A DNA stretch of 64,000 nucleotides from Rhodocyclaceae bacterium (GTDB lineage: Bacteria; Pseudomonadota; Gammaproteobacteria; Burkholderiales; Rhodocyclaceae): NCBI GenBank assembly GCA_023230455.1, contig JALNXH010000005.1:1-64000 (forward strand). The letters run 5' to 3'. Of this stretch, positions 44,555 through 52,965 are shown in pieces. Below the pieces are notes generated by a model, which worked only from the letters and a program-made list of their open reading frames with translations, had not been told where the DNA came from and did no database searches. Within the stretch, counting starts at the first letter, position 1. Each line of letters opens with the position of its first letter. Position numbers and translations under genes: made by a program.

Positions 44555-44588
44555 AAAAAAGCCCCAAGGAACCCTTGGGGCTTTTTTG
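44555..44588. terminator. Bidirectional terminator
   Basis: AAAAAAGCCCCAAGG and CCTTGGGGCTTTTTT form a perfect stem with a short loop and A/T runs on both sides. It ends the Gly-rich gene on the minus strand. Confidence 0.88.
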
Positions 44589-44603
44589 CAAAAAAGCAAG
44601 CGG

Positions 44604-45119
44604 TTATTGCGTACCGCCAGTACTTCCGCCAGTAGTTCCACCGGAAGAGGAAGATGAATTGCTGCTGCCTGCCGCGGCTGCGGCCGCAACCCCGGCGGCG
44701 ACAGCGGCAACCGTTGCTGCGCTGATGCCGCCTACCGCAGCGGCTGTGGCAGCTGTAGCACCAATGGCACCCGCGCCAGCGGCGCCCGCCGCACCCGCCG
44801 CGGCTCCTCCGGCAGCACCTGCTCCGGCACCTGCTCCTGCTCCGGCACCTGCTCCGGCACCTGCTCCGCCTGCGGCGCCGCCACCAGCTGCTCCGCCTGC
44901 GCCCGCACCACCTCCGGCTCCACCACCGCCTACACCCGCACCGCCACCGGCGCCACTACCACCTCCTGCTCCGGCTCCGCCACCGCCACCGCCACCGCCA
45001 CCGCCACTACCTCCGCCACCACCTGCGCTTTCGGTTCCGGCACTCTTTACTTGCGCAAAGCCTTGACCTGCCGCGAAAACCAACGCCGTCACCAGCGAAA
45101 CAGTACGGATCATCTTCAT
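44604..45119 (-). CDS. Exported Gly/Ala-rich low-complexity protein
   Basis: 171 residues. A signal peptide (about 1-22, ending G-Q-G-F-A-Q) is followed by about 80 residues of almost pure Gly and Ala. A hydrophobic Ala/Val-rich segment (about 115-150) and a Ser/Gly/Thr tail ending G-G-S-T-G-G-T-Q complete it. YjbE/GfcA proteins are also small, exported and low-complexity with Thr-rich ends, so it may be their analogue beside yjbF. The start has no strong ribosome site but the signal peptide is clear. Confidence 0.72.
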   Translation of the reverse strand: MKMIRTVSLVTALVFAAGQGFAQVKSAGTESAGGGGGSGGGGGGGGGGAGAGGGSGAGGGAGVGGGGAGGGAGAGGAAGGGAAGGAGAGAGAGAGAGAGAGAAGGAAAGAAGAAGAGAIGATAATAAAVGGISAATVAAVAAGVAAAAAAGSSNSSSSSGGTTGGSTGGTQ

Positions 45120-45323
45120 CGTAAATCTCCCAAAAAATTTACTGCCAAACGTGCAATTCGATGTAAGCCAGAGGCTGCATGCAGGATATATCTTCCAATT
45201 CTAGTATAGGCTAAAAAACCAGACTATCCGTGGCGGATGATGCCCATGTATCGATAAATATGCAAGTAGGCTGTAACGGCCGGTGTGTGTTTGGCATCGG
45301 CGGATGGTCGTAAACGGATTGGT

Positions 45324-45339
45324 TGGCGGCAGCATTGCT
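45324..45339 (+). promoter_or_regulatory. Candidate sigma-54 promoter of the polysaccharide export operon
   Basis: TGGCGG-CAGCA-TTGCT has the GG/GC pair at exact sigma-54 spacing. The predicted start near 45351 gives a leader of about 24 bases. No clear activator site was found upstream. Confidence 0.6.
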
Positions 45340-45374
45340 TGCGTTAGACTAACCCCTTTTTGAGGGTATCCCCT

Positions 45375-47657
45375 GTGGCGCGAATCGTTAAATCGAGCGG
45401 AACTTTTTTCGTCTTGTTGTCACTGTGGTGCGCGGCTGGAAGGCTGGGTGCACAGAGTCTGGACGATTCGGTGGCCGATCAGCTGATGTCGGTGAAACGG
45501 GGCGAGGTCGGCAGCCCGATCGGCGCTTCGGCCGGTGGGGGATCGATGAGCGGCGCGTTTGCATCGCCCAAGGCGGGGCAAGTATCCGGCAGCGTAAATG
45601 CGGAGGCTCCGGTTTTGGCTGCGCATACGGTCCAGCGAGCGGCTGCACCCAATGAGTTTCAAAAATTCGTTCAAGAAGCGACAGGCAAATTGTTGCCGCT
45701 CTACGGCAGCAATTATTTTGCTGGGGTCGATGCCGTTCGGCCGATCCAGGGGGCTCCGGTTCCCAACGATTATCCGCTTGGGCCGGGCGATGAACTTCTG
45801 ATTCGGGCATGGGGCACGATCGATATCGATTTTCGCGCAACGGTCGACCGCAACGGCCTGGTCAGCATTCCCAAGGTCGGTACCGTGCCATTGGCCGGCG
45901 TTCGCGCGGCGGATGTCGAAGACGTGATCCGTAATGCGATAGGCAAGTATTTCCGCGGCTTCAGCCTGAACGTCACCCTCGGCCAGTTGCGAACGGTCAC
46001 CATCTATGTGGTTGGACAGGCCAAGCGCCCCGGCACCTACACGGTTTCCAGTTTGTCCACGTTGGTGACGGCGCTATCCGAAGCCGGCGGCCCGAATGAA
46101 AACGGTTCCTTGCGACGGGTTCAGGTCAAGCGGGCAGGCAAGCAGATTGCGGAGCTCGATTTCTACGCCTTCCTCGCCAAGGGCGAGAAATCGGGCGATG
46201 TGAAACTCATCGATGGCGACGTCGTCGTTATTCCGCCGGCGGCGGGATATGTGGCGTTGACCGGACAGGTTGAAACTCCGGCCGTGTATGAAATCCGCAG
46301 CCAGGCCGACGATGTGCGCAGCGTGCTGGAACTGGCCGGCGGCCTGCCGATCAATGCCGACCCGCGCAGGGCGCTGATTGAACGGATCGACCCGGGGAAA
46401 AATCTTCCCCGCAGCGTGGAGGATTTTGTACTCGATAACGAGGGGATGAAAAAGTCCCTGAAGAGTGGCGACCTGATCACAGTGCTGCCCATGCGCCCGG
46501 AGTTTTCCAATGCGGTGACCTTGCGCGGTTCTTTTTACCGAACCCTGCGCATGCCGTACCGGCAGGACATGAAAGTGACCGATCTGATCCCGAGCAAGGA
46601 AGGCCTGGTTTCCCGCTCCTCACTACAGCGACAGAACCGCCCGAACGCCGATCAGGGCAACCTGGTTGCCGGGTTGGGAAACCAGTATGACGAAATCAAC
46701 TGGGATTACGCGGTCGTCGAGCGCCTCAACCGGGCGGATTTGACAGCGACCTTGGTGCCTTTCAATTTGGGCAAGGCGCTTGCCGACCCCCGATCGAGTG
46801 ACAATCTGCCGCTGCGGCCGGGCGATACAGTCACCGTGTTTACCGCCGACGACATTCGCGTTCCGATTGCCAAACGCCGCGTGTTGGTGCAACTGGAAGG
46901 CGAAGTGCGCATACCGGGCATCTACCAGATGGCGCCGGGAGAAAGTCTCGTAAATTTGCTGCAACGTGCGGGCGGGGTGACCAGCGATGCATACCTCTTC
47001 GGTGTGGAGTTCTATCGCGAATCGGCGCGTGCCATGCAACAGGCCAACTTGGATAAATACGTTCGCCGTGTCGAGCAGCAGATGCTGACGGAGTCGAGAA
47101 AGAATTTGGCCAACCGATCGACAACCGATAGCCAGGGAGCTTCGGTGCAAATGGCCATGGAGGCTGAAGCGCGAACCAGCTTTATCCAGAAACTGCGCGA
47201 ATTGAAAGCGTCGGGACGCATTGCCCTGAATTTTTCGGCGGAGGACAACAAGGTCGCCCAGTTTCCGGATTTCAGGCTTGAAAGCGGCGACCGATTGGTG
47301 ATTCCCAGCCGTCCCGCTTATGTGCAGGTCATGGGGGCGGTGAATACCGAATCCGCAATGCTCTGGCAGCCGGGTAAAACCGTTTCAGACTATCTCGACC
47401 AATCCGGCGTGAGCTCGTTGGCCGATGAAGGGGCGGTATTTGTCATGAGAGCGAATGGGGCGGTCGTGTCCAACGCCGGCCGTTGGCTGAGCGGCGTCAA
47501 GGGCCTTGAGGCATTGCCGGGCGACATTGTCGTCATGCCGGAAAAGGTGGACGTCGAAACCACGTGGACGGCGTTTGTACGGGGGGCCAAAGACGTTACC
47601 CAGGTTTTCGCCAATCTGGGTCTGGGTGCGGCAGCGATAAAGACGCTGAGGGAATAA
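45375..47657 (+). CDS. Polysaccharide export protein with SLBB domains (Wza-like)
   Basis: 760 residues from a GTG at 45375, with AGGG eight bases upstream; a TTG five codons earlier is less likely. A signal peptide (about 1-26, ending R-L-G-A-Q) is followed by the polysaccharide export domain (Y-P-L-G-P-G-D-E-L-L-I-R-A-W-G near 135). Several SLBB beta-grasp domains follow, recognisable by V-Y-V-V-G-Q-A-K-R-P-G-T-Y and V-Q-L-E-G-E-V-R-I-P-G-I-Y. It has no lipobox and is about twice the length of E. coli Wza, as in Wza-like exporters with extra SLBB repeats. It should form the outer-membrane secretion channel and partner the Wzz-like protein next to it. Confidence 0.9.
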   Translation: MARIVKSSGTFFVLLSLWCAAGRLGAQSLDDSVADQLMSVKRGEVGSPIGASAGGGSMSGAFASPKAGQVSGSVNAEAPVLAAHTVQRAAAPNEFQKFVQEATGKLLPLYGSNYFAGVDAVRPIQGAPVPNDYPLGPGDELLIRAWGTIDIDFRATVDRNGLVSIPKVGTVPLAGVRAADVEDVIRNAIGKYFRGFSLNVTLGQLRTVTIYVVGQAKRPGTYTVSSLSTLVTALSEAGGPNENGSLRRVQVKRAGKQIAELDFYAFLAKGEKSGDVKLIDGDVVVIPPAAGYVALTGQVETPAVYEIRSQADDVRSVLELAGGLPINADPRRALIERIDPGKNLPRSVEDFVLDNEGMKKSLKSGDLITVLPMRPEFSNAVTLRGSFYRTLRMPYRQDMKVTDLIPSKEGLVSRSSLQRQNRPNADQGNLVAGLGNQYDEINWDYAVVERLNRADLTATLVPFNLGKALADPRSSDNLPLRPGDTVTVFTADDIRVPIAKRRVLVQLEGEVRIPGIYQMAPGESLVNLLQRAGGVTSDAYLFGVEFYRESARAMQQANLDKYVRRVEQQMLTESRKNLANRSTTDSQGASVQMAMEAEARTSFIQKLRELKASGRIALNFSAEDNKVAQFPDFRLESGDRLVIPSRPAYVQVMGAVNTESAMLWQPGKTVSDYLDQSGVSSLADEGAVFVMRANGAVVSNAGRWLSGVKGLEALPGDIVVMPEKVDVETTWTAFVRGAKDVTQVFANLGLGAAAIKTLRE

Positions 47658-47661
47658 CGGC

Positions 47662-48849
47662 ATGACCGAAAACAATCAACTGTCCCAGCCGAACGATGGG
47701 GACGACGAAATTTCCCTGCTCGACTTGGCCATCGTTCTGGCCAAATACAAAAAACTGATTTTGGGATTGCCTGCGGTCGTGGCGGTGGTTGCGGCAGGGA
47801 TATCGCTGGTGTTGCCCAACGTCTATACCGCAACGACCAAGATTCTTCCGCCCCAACAGGGATCGGGAGCGGCGGCGATGATGGCCCAACTGGGGGGGCT
47901 GGCCGCGGCTGCCGGCGGTGCCGCCGGCCTGAAAAATCCGGCGGATCTGTATGTCGGCATGTTGAAAAGCAGGACGGTGGCCGATAATTTGATTGAGCGC
48001 TTTGACCTTAATGCAGTATTCGAGAGCAAGCTCCTAAGCAGAACGCGTAAACGATTGGGGGCTGAGACATCCATAGTGGCCGGCAAAGACGGCATGATCA
48101 CGATTGAGTTCAACGATACCGATCCCAAGCGGTCGGCCGACATCGCCAATGCCTATGTCGACGAGTTGTTCAAGCTCAATAAAACCCTGGCCGTGACGGA
48201 GGCAAGTCAGCGTCGCCTGTTTTTCGAAAAACAGTTCGCGCAGGCTCGCGATAATCTGGTCCAAGCTGAAGCGGCAGCGAGGGACGCGATCGGTCAAGGC
48301 GGACTGGTGAAAGTGGACGATCAGGGGCGGACCTTGGTGGAGAGTGCCGCTCGATTGCGTGCTGCCGCTACGGTCAAAGAGGTGCAGATCGGCGCCATGC
48401 GTAGTTACGCGGCAGAAAAAAACCCGCAGCTTCTGGCGGCACAACAAGAACTCGCGACGATTAAAAGCCAGTTGGCCAAAATCGAAGTGGGCGAAGCGAG
48501 TGTTTCGGAAGGCGTAGCCTCCACGCAAGGCATGCAGAACCTGGGTTTGCTGCGAGCCGTGAAATACCATGAAGCCATCTACGAACTGATGGCCAAGCAA
48601 TTCGAAGCCGCCAAGATCGATGAATCGAAAGATCCGTCACTCATTCAGGTGGTGGACAAAGCGGTGGTTCCCGACCGCAAATCCAAACCCAAACGCAACC
48701 TGATTGTCCTTCTGTCGGCACTGGCGGCAGGTTTTTTCGCCGTACTTTGGGCGTTCATCAACGAGGGCCTGGAAAAGGCGCGCCTGAAGCCGGAAAATGC
48801 CGAACGATTGGGGACGTTCAAGCGCTATCTGGCCTGGCGCAAGAGTTAA
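47662..48849 (+). CDS. Wzz-family chain-length / polysaccharide co-polymerase protein
   Basis: 395 residues. Membrane helices at about 32-54 and 350-372 enclose a periplasmic coiled coil (about 150-310). The N-terminal D-E-I-S-L-L-D-L-A-I-V-L-A-K-Y-K and the Pro-rich V-V-P-D-R-K-S-K-P-K-R before the second helix are Wzz hallmarks. There is no C-terminal tyrosine kinase domain, so a separate kinase may exist outside the window. It is four bases after the exporter gene. Confidence 0.9.
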   Translation: MTENNQLSQPNDGDDEISLLDLAIVLAKYKKLILGLPAVVAVVAAGISLVLPNVYTATTKILPPQQGSGAAAMMAQLGGLAAAAGGAAGLKNPADLYVGMLKSRTVADNLIERFDLNAVFESKLLSRTRKRLGAETSIVAGKDGMITIEFNDTDPKRSADIANAYVDELFKLNKTLAVTEASQRRLFFEKQFAQARDNLVQAEAAARDAIGQGGLVKVDDQGRTLVESAARLRAAATVKEVQIGAMRSYAAEKNPQLLAAQQELATIKSQLAKIEVGEASVSEGVASTQGMQNLGLLRAVKYHEAIYELMAKQFEAAKIDESKDPSLIQVVDKAVVPDRKSKPKRNLIVLLSALAAGFFAVLWAFINEGLEKARLKPENAERLGTFKRYLAWRKS

Positions 48850-48855
48850 ACGGCG

Positions 48856-49584
48856 ATGGTAGAGCTTCAGCGTGATCCCAGGATCGTAGATGCAGTGCGT
48901 GCGATTATTCTCAAGCACGTTCAGCCGACGCGCATTTACGTATTCGGTTCGCGCGTAACCGGCGAGGCCAAAGCCGGAAGCGACTACGATTTTGCGTTCG
49001 ACGCACAGGGTGGCTCCACGTCAGCACTACAGGCCATTCGTGAGGAAATCGACCACCTGCATACGCTGTATCGGATCGACGTAACCAATATTGCGGACGC
49101 CGATAGTCGGTTTGCCAATCGTGTGCGCGATACGGGGGTCGTGATCTACAGTTCGACCAAGGAGCTTCGGGCGCAAGACGGTCTCATGTACTTTGATCGC
49201 GCGTTGACCCGATTTCGTCGCGTAGTGATTGAGCGGGCGCGCTGGATTGCCGAAGGCAATGGCGACATTGTCCTGGACGTAGCAGCAAAGCGCTTCGAAT
49301 TTACCTACGAAATGGCCTGGAAGGCACTCAAGCGTGTACTCGACTATCTGGGAATCGATGCACGCTCACCTCGTGCGGTATTCAAAGAGGGTTACGCCCA
49401 GGGATTGTTAAAGGACGAGCAGGTTTGGCTCGACATGATCGAAATGCGAAATCTCTCATCGCATGTTTATGACCAACACGAAATTTCCCGCATTCTCGTC
49501 GAACTGGAGCGCTATCTCGCTGCGTTCGATGCTCTTTTGGAACGCCTGCGCAACATCCTGCCGAAAGACTCCGGGGCCAAATAG
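48856..49584 (+). CDS. Fused MNT nucleotidyltransferase and HEPN-like protein
   Basis: 242 residues. The N-terminal minimal nucleotidyltransferase (about 1-100) has the GS-x10-D-Y-D motif FGSRVTGEAKAGSDYD. The C-terminal half (about 110-240) is a nucleotidyltransferase-substrate-binding/HEPN-type helical bundle with the R-x4-H motif R-N-L-S-S-H. In MntA-HepT toxin-antitoxin pairs the MNT adenylylates the HEPN RNase; here both are in one chain, so neutralisation could act in cis. It is six bases after the Wzz gene on the same strand. Confidence 0.82.
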   Translation: MVELQRDPRIVDAVRAIILKHVQPTRIYVFGSRVTGEAKAGSDYDFAFDAQGGSTSALQAIREEIDHLHTLYRIDVTNIADADSRFANRVRDTGVVIYSSTKELRAQDGLMYFDRALTRFRRVVIERARWIAEGNGDIVLDVAAKRFEFTYEMAWKALKRVLDYLGIDARSPRAVFKEGYAQGLLKDEQVWLDMIEMRNLSSHVYDQHEISRILVELERYLAAFDALLERLRNILPKDSGAK

Positions 49585-49624
49585 TTCGTCACCGCGAGGG
49601 GGCATAGACGTACAGTCTGGCAGT

Positions 49625-49784
49625 TAGGGAAACGCTGAACAAGTACCCACCGTTCGGGTTGAGTACCCACCGTTCGGGCTGAGCTTGTCGAAGCCCTTGA
49701 TTTGACGGGCGTGCGTTTCGACAGGCTCAACGTGACCGAAGGAAACCCCCGTGGGGCGAACGGACTTGTTCAGCGTTTCCTTAG
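49625..49784. repeat. Palindromic MITE-like element with terminal inverted repeats
   Basis: The left end TTAGGGAAACGCTGAACAAG and the right end, read in reverse, CTAAGGAAACGCTGAACAAG form a near-perfect terminal inverted repeat. Inside are REP units (CGTTCGGGCTGAGCTTGTCG, GTTTCGACAGGCTCAACGTG). There is no ORF. The same terminus occurs at 43672-43692. It fills the 311-base gap between two HEPN/MNT genes. Confidence 0.8.
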
Positions 49785-49895
49785 CGTGGCGAGGGATGAT
49801 ATTGTGAGGTTCGACAACACTTACAGACGGACTTGGCGTGCCCGAGATCAGCCTATTTCTTGAAATTGTCCATAACAACGCTTGCGGAGTGCGGC

Positions 49896-50324
49896 ATGAC
49901 GGATAGCGTGGATATTCGCTGGAAGCAGCGTCTCAGTAATTTACAGCGAGCACTCAAACAACTGGCCGAAGCGGTGGAGCTTGGCCGTCAACGATCGCTA
50001 TCTCGCCTGGAGCAACAAGGACTGATCAAAGCATTCGAGTTCACCCACGAACTCGCCTGGAATGTCATGAAGGATTATTTCGAGTATCAAGGCAACGTAG
50101 CGATTACCGGCTCCCGCGATGCCATACGCGAAGCCTTTCGACGCGGACTGATTGTTGACGGTGAAAGCTGGATGGCGACAATTTCGAGCCGAAACCGGTC
50201 CTCACACACATACGACGAAAACACCGCCACCCAACTGGCAGCAGAGATCACTACGCGCTATTTGCCGTTGTTCGAAAGTTTCAATAGGCACATGGAGGAG
50301 CTTAGTCGTGACACTGGCGACTGA
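49896..50324 (+). CDS. HEPN-type nucleotidyltransferase-substrate-binding protein (HI0074-like)
   Basis: 142 residues from the ATG at 49896. An all-helical bundle carries the HEPN R-x4-H motif in S-R-N-R-S-S-H-T-Y-D and F-E-F-T-H-E-L-A-W-N-V-M-K-D-Y, the HI0074 pattern. It is predicted to be the RNase/toxin partner of the nucleotidyltransferase encoded next, which overlaps it by 15 bases. It is a separate-chain version of the fused protein just upstream. Confidence 0.85.
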   Translation: MTDSVDIRWKQRLSNLQRALKQLAEAVELGRQRSLSRLEQQGLIKAFEFTHELAWNVMKDYFEYQGNVAITGSRDAIREAFRRGLIVDGESWMATISSRNRSSHTYDENTATQLAAEITTRYLPLFESFNRHMEELSRDTGD

Positions 50325-50643
50325 TGCACTCCTCGGCAAATTTGGTCTTGCACAAACGGTGGTTGATCAAATCAACAATGTGTTTGCCACCGTTCCTTCA
50401 ATCGAGAAAGTAATTCTTTACGGTTCCAGAGCCAAAGGTAACTATCGCCCCGGTTCGGACATCGATTTGGCTATCCTTGGACCTAACGTAACCGAAGAAC
50501 AGATGCTAAAGCTCGAAACCATGCTTGATGACGTGCTGTTGCCCTATACCATTGACCTTTGCCGAATCGAAATGATTCAAAACCCGGATTTGATTGAACA
50601 CATCAACCGCGTTGGAATCCCCTTTTATCCGGAATTGAGCTGA
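50310..50643 (+). CDS. MNT-type minimal nucleotidyltransferase (HI0073-like)
   Basis: 110 residues starting at a GTG (50310) with GGAGG eight bases upstream; an upstream in-frame ATG lies inside the HEPN gene. The motif GSRAKGNYRPGSDID is the GS-x10-D-x-D active site, with a third acidic residue in T-I-D-L-C. It probably modifies the HEPN partner with AMP, as MntA does for HepT. Confidence 0.85.
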
Positions 50644-50664
50644 CAGGCACGTAGCTCCCCCCGC

Positions 50665-50752
50665 TTCGTTATTGCGAGAAGGCATCGCCGACAAGGCAAT
50701 CCATCAGCCGCGACGAAAGCGACCTGCAGCGCCGCCCGTAGATCGCTTCACC
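50665..50752. repeat. REP-like repeat of the TTATTGCGAG type
   Basis: GTTATTGCGAGAAGGCATCG, GACAAGGCAATCCATC and following bases match the repeat family found inside manC, about 1 kb away. Confidence 0.6.
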
Positions 50753-50831
50753 TACAGTTCGCAACGCCCATTTCTTTGGCATACTTTGCTACAATCCGTT
50801 CAAACGTTGAACACCTAACCAGCCCAAGCCC

Positions 50832-51173
50832 ATGCCGCTAGACAGCGACGAAATCTGCTACCGCATCTTCCGTCTCATCGAGGTCAATCCAGACATCAGT
50901 CAGCGGGAGCTCGCAAAAGCCATGGGTATCAGCCTCGGCAAAGCCAACTACCTGTTGAACGCCCTGATCGAGAAGGGCTTGGTCAAGGCGGGTAACTTCA
51001 GGCGCAATGAAGAAAAACTATCTAAAGTGGCTTACTTGCTAACGCCAGCCGGCATCAGGGAACGCATTCAGCTAACGCGCCGATACCTCGCCCGCAAAGA
51101 ATACGAATACGAAGCTCTGCGAGCCGAGATACATGCACTCAAACAGGAAGTAACCTTCAATGAGCACCGCTAA
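50832..51173 (+). CDS. EPS-associated MarR-family transcriptional regulator
   Basis: 113 residues. A winged helix (about 5-75) has Q-R-E-L-A-K-A-M-G-I-S-L-G-K-A-N-Y-L-L-N-A-L as the recognition part, then a long charged helix. This is the small MarR-type regulator regularly found at the start of betaproteobacterial exopolysaccharide clusters. A TACAAT hexamer at 50789-50794 may be its -10 element. It overlaps manC by 14 bases, so regulator and pathway are coupled. Confidence 0.88.
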   Translation: MPLDSDEICYRIFRLIEVNPDISQRELAKAMGISLGKANYLLNALIEKGLVKAGNFRRNEEKLSKVAYLLTPAGIRERIQLTRRYLARKEYEYEALRAEIHALKQEVTFNEHR

Positions 51174-52899
51174 GATCCCCGTCCAGCCCGTCATCCTCTG
51201 CGGTGGTTCTGGCACCCGGCTGTGGCCTCTGTCTCGTGCCGGTTTCCCCAAACAGTTCCTTTGCCTGACCGGCAACGAAAGTCTTTTCCAGCAGGCCGCC
51301 CAACGTTTGGCTGGGCTCGGTGCTGAAGACATTAGCTTAGAAGCGCCCATCATCGTTAGCAACGAAGAGCATCGTTTCCTTGTACTGGAACAACTGCGCG
51401 AAGCCGGCATCAAGTCGAACGCCATTCTGCTCGAACCGGTCGGTCGCAATACCGCTCCCGCCTTGACCTTAGCGGCGCTCGCTGCCCTCGACTCGGGCAA
51501 CGACCCGATTCTCGTTGTCACGCCTGCGGACCAGACGGTGACCGACCAAGCCGCTTTCACCGATGCTCTGCAACAAGCCGTGCGCGAAGCCGCCAGCGGC
51601 TCCATTGTGATTCTAGGCATTGCCCCCGACCGTCCCGAAACCGGATATGGCTATATCAAGGTGGCCCATGGATCGCCACGGCCCGGTGGGCCTCGCGATG
51701 ACGCCGATTTGTCATTGCAAGGAGGCGCAGTGGGCCGTCAGCCGTCAGCGCAGCGTGGCGGTGACCCGGCAATCCAAGCCTCCACCCACGGCAAACCTTC
51801 GTCATTGCGAGGAGGCGTAGCCGACGCGGCAATCCATCGGCCGCAACTCGACCCCCAGCGCTTCACCGACCGCTCCTGGATTGCTTTGCCTGCGGCTCGC
51901 AATGACGAACTTTCGTCATTGCGACGAGGCATCGCCGACGTGGCAATCCACCCCACGTCCCACACCGTCGAGCGCTTCGTCGAAAAACCCGACGCCACCA
52001 CCGCCCAGCATTATCTCGACGAAGGCGGCTACTTCTGGAACGCCGGCATGTTCGTGCTCAGAGCTTCAACATGGCTCTCTGCCCTCGAACACTATCGCCC
52101 CGACATCGCCCAAGCCACTCTTGCCTCCTGGGAAAAACGCAGCACCGACCAAAGCACCGGTGGCCGCTTTGTTCGCCCCGGCTCAGCCGAGTTCATTGTT
52201 ATCCCCGCCGAGTCAGTCGACTACGCCGTGATGGAGCACTGCCCCGGAAGCGATTTCCCGATCAAAATGGTCCCCCTCGACGCTGGCTGGAGCGATCTGG
52301 GCGCGTGGGATGCCGTCTGGCAAGTCCTGCCCAAAGATGAAGCCGGTAACGCCCACTTCGGCGACGTCCTCACCACCGATAGCCGCAATACCCTGGTACA
52401 TGCCACCAGTCGCCTGGTTAGTCTGGTCGGCGTACAAGATCTGGTAGTCATCGAAACCGCCGATGCCGTCCTGGTTGCCGAGCGCTCACGCAGCCAGGAT
52501 GTGAAAGCCATCGTAGCCGAACTTCACGCCAACGGACGCGAAGAGCACACGCTTCATCGCAAGGTCCACCGCCCCTGGGGGTGGTACGACAGTATCGACG
52601 AAGGAGGGCGCTTCAAGGTCAAGCGCATCCAGGTCAAACCCAAAGCCAGCCTATCCCTTCAAAAACATCACCACCGCGCCGAGCACTGGATCGTGGTCAT
52701 CGGAACCGCAGAAATTACCTGTGGCGAAAAGATCGTTCTTCTCACCGAAAACCAATCCACCTACATTCCTCTCGGTGAAACGCACCGTCTCGTCAACCCG
52801 GGAACTATTCCGTTGGAGATTATTGAGGTGCAATCAGGGAGCTACCTAGGCGAGGACGATATCGTCCGCTTTGAAGACAATTACGGACGGAATAAATAG
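51160..52899 (+). CDS. manC: ManC, mannose-1-phosphate guanylyltransferase / mannose-6-phosphate isomerase, with repeat insertion
   Basis: 579 residues where the family has about 475. The N-terminal guanylyltransferase starts P-V-I-L-C-G-G-S-G-T-R-L-W-P-L-S-R and the C-terminal cupin isomerase has R-P-W-G-W-Y-D-S, Q-K-H-H-H-R-A-E-H-W-I and G-E-T-H-R-L-V-N-P-G. It makes GDP-mannose for the gmd genes downstream. About 100 residues (about 172-268) between E-T-G-Y-G-Y-I-K-V and V-E-R-F-V-E-K-P-D are translated palindromic repeats, inserted in frame in what should be a short loop. Both catalytic halves look intact. Whether the enzyme works with this insert is open. Confidence 0.9.
   Translation: MSTAKIPVQPVILCGGSGTRLWPLSRAGFPKQFLCLTGNESLFQQAAQRLAGLGAEDISLEAPIIVSNEEHRFLVLEQLREAGIKSNAILLEPVGRNTAPALTLAALAALDSGNDPILVVTPADQTVTDQAAFTDALQQAVREAASGSIVILGIAPDRPETGYGYIKVAHGSPRPGGPRDDADLSLQGGAVGRQPSAQRGGDPAIQASTHGKPSSLRGGVADAAIHRPQLDPQRFTDRSWIALPAARNDELSSLRRGIADVAIHPTSHTVERFVEKPDATTAQHYLDEGGYFWNAGMFVLRASTWLSALEHYRPDIAQATLASWEKRSTDQSTGGRFVRPGSAEFIVIPAESVDYAVMEHCPGSDFPIKMVPLDAGWSDLGAWDAVWQVLPKDEAGNAHFGDVLTTDSRNTLVHATSRLVSLVGVQDLVVIETADAVLVAERSRSQDVKAIVAELHANGREEHTLHRKVHRPWGWYDSIDEGGRFKVKRIQVKPKASLSLQKHHHRAEHWIVVIGTAEITCGEKIVLLTENQSTYIPLGETHRLVNPGTIPLEIIEVQSGSYLGEDDIVRFEDNYGRNK
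51705..51958. repeat. Array of palindromic TCATTGCGAGG repeats inside manC
   Basis: Three plus-oriented units (TTGTCATTGCAAGGAGGCGC, CGTCATTGCGAGGAGGCGTA, CGTCATTGCGACGAGGCATC) and one inverted unit (GGCTCGCAATGACGAAC) are visible. Each plus unit is followed by a GGCAATCCA-type or similar partner. The array length keeps the manC frame open. Confidence 0.85.
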
Positions 52900-52965
52900 C
52901 CATTTTGTGTCTCAATGACGAAATTTTTGACGAAAACCACTACCTAAAATTCAAGGAATTAATCA

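Noticed and set aside
45120..45240. Sigma-54 promoter for the Gly-rich gene
   Set aside because: GC and CC pairs are present on the right strand but at 12-13 bases, not the required 10.
50770..50800. Sigma-54 promoter before the MarR gene (TGGCATACTTTGC)
   Set aside because: GG and GC are two bases too close for sigma-54; a sigma-70 -10 (TACAAT) is the better reading.
51690..51960. CRISPR-like array in manC
   Set aside because: Units are inverted as well as direct, unequal in spacing and partly palindromic, and there are no cas genes; they are REP-type repeats.
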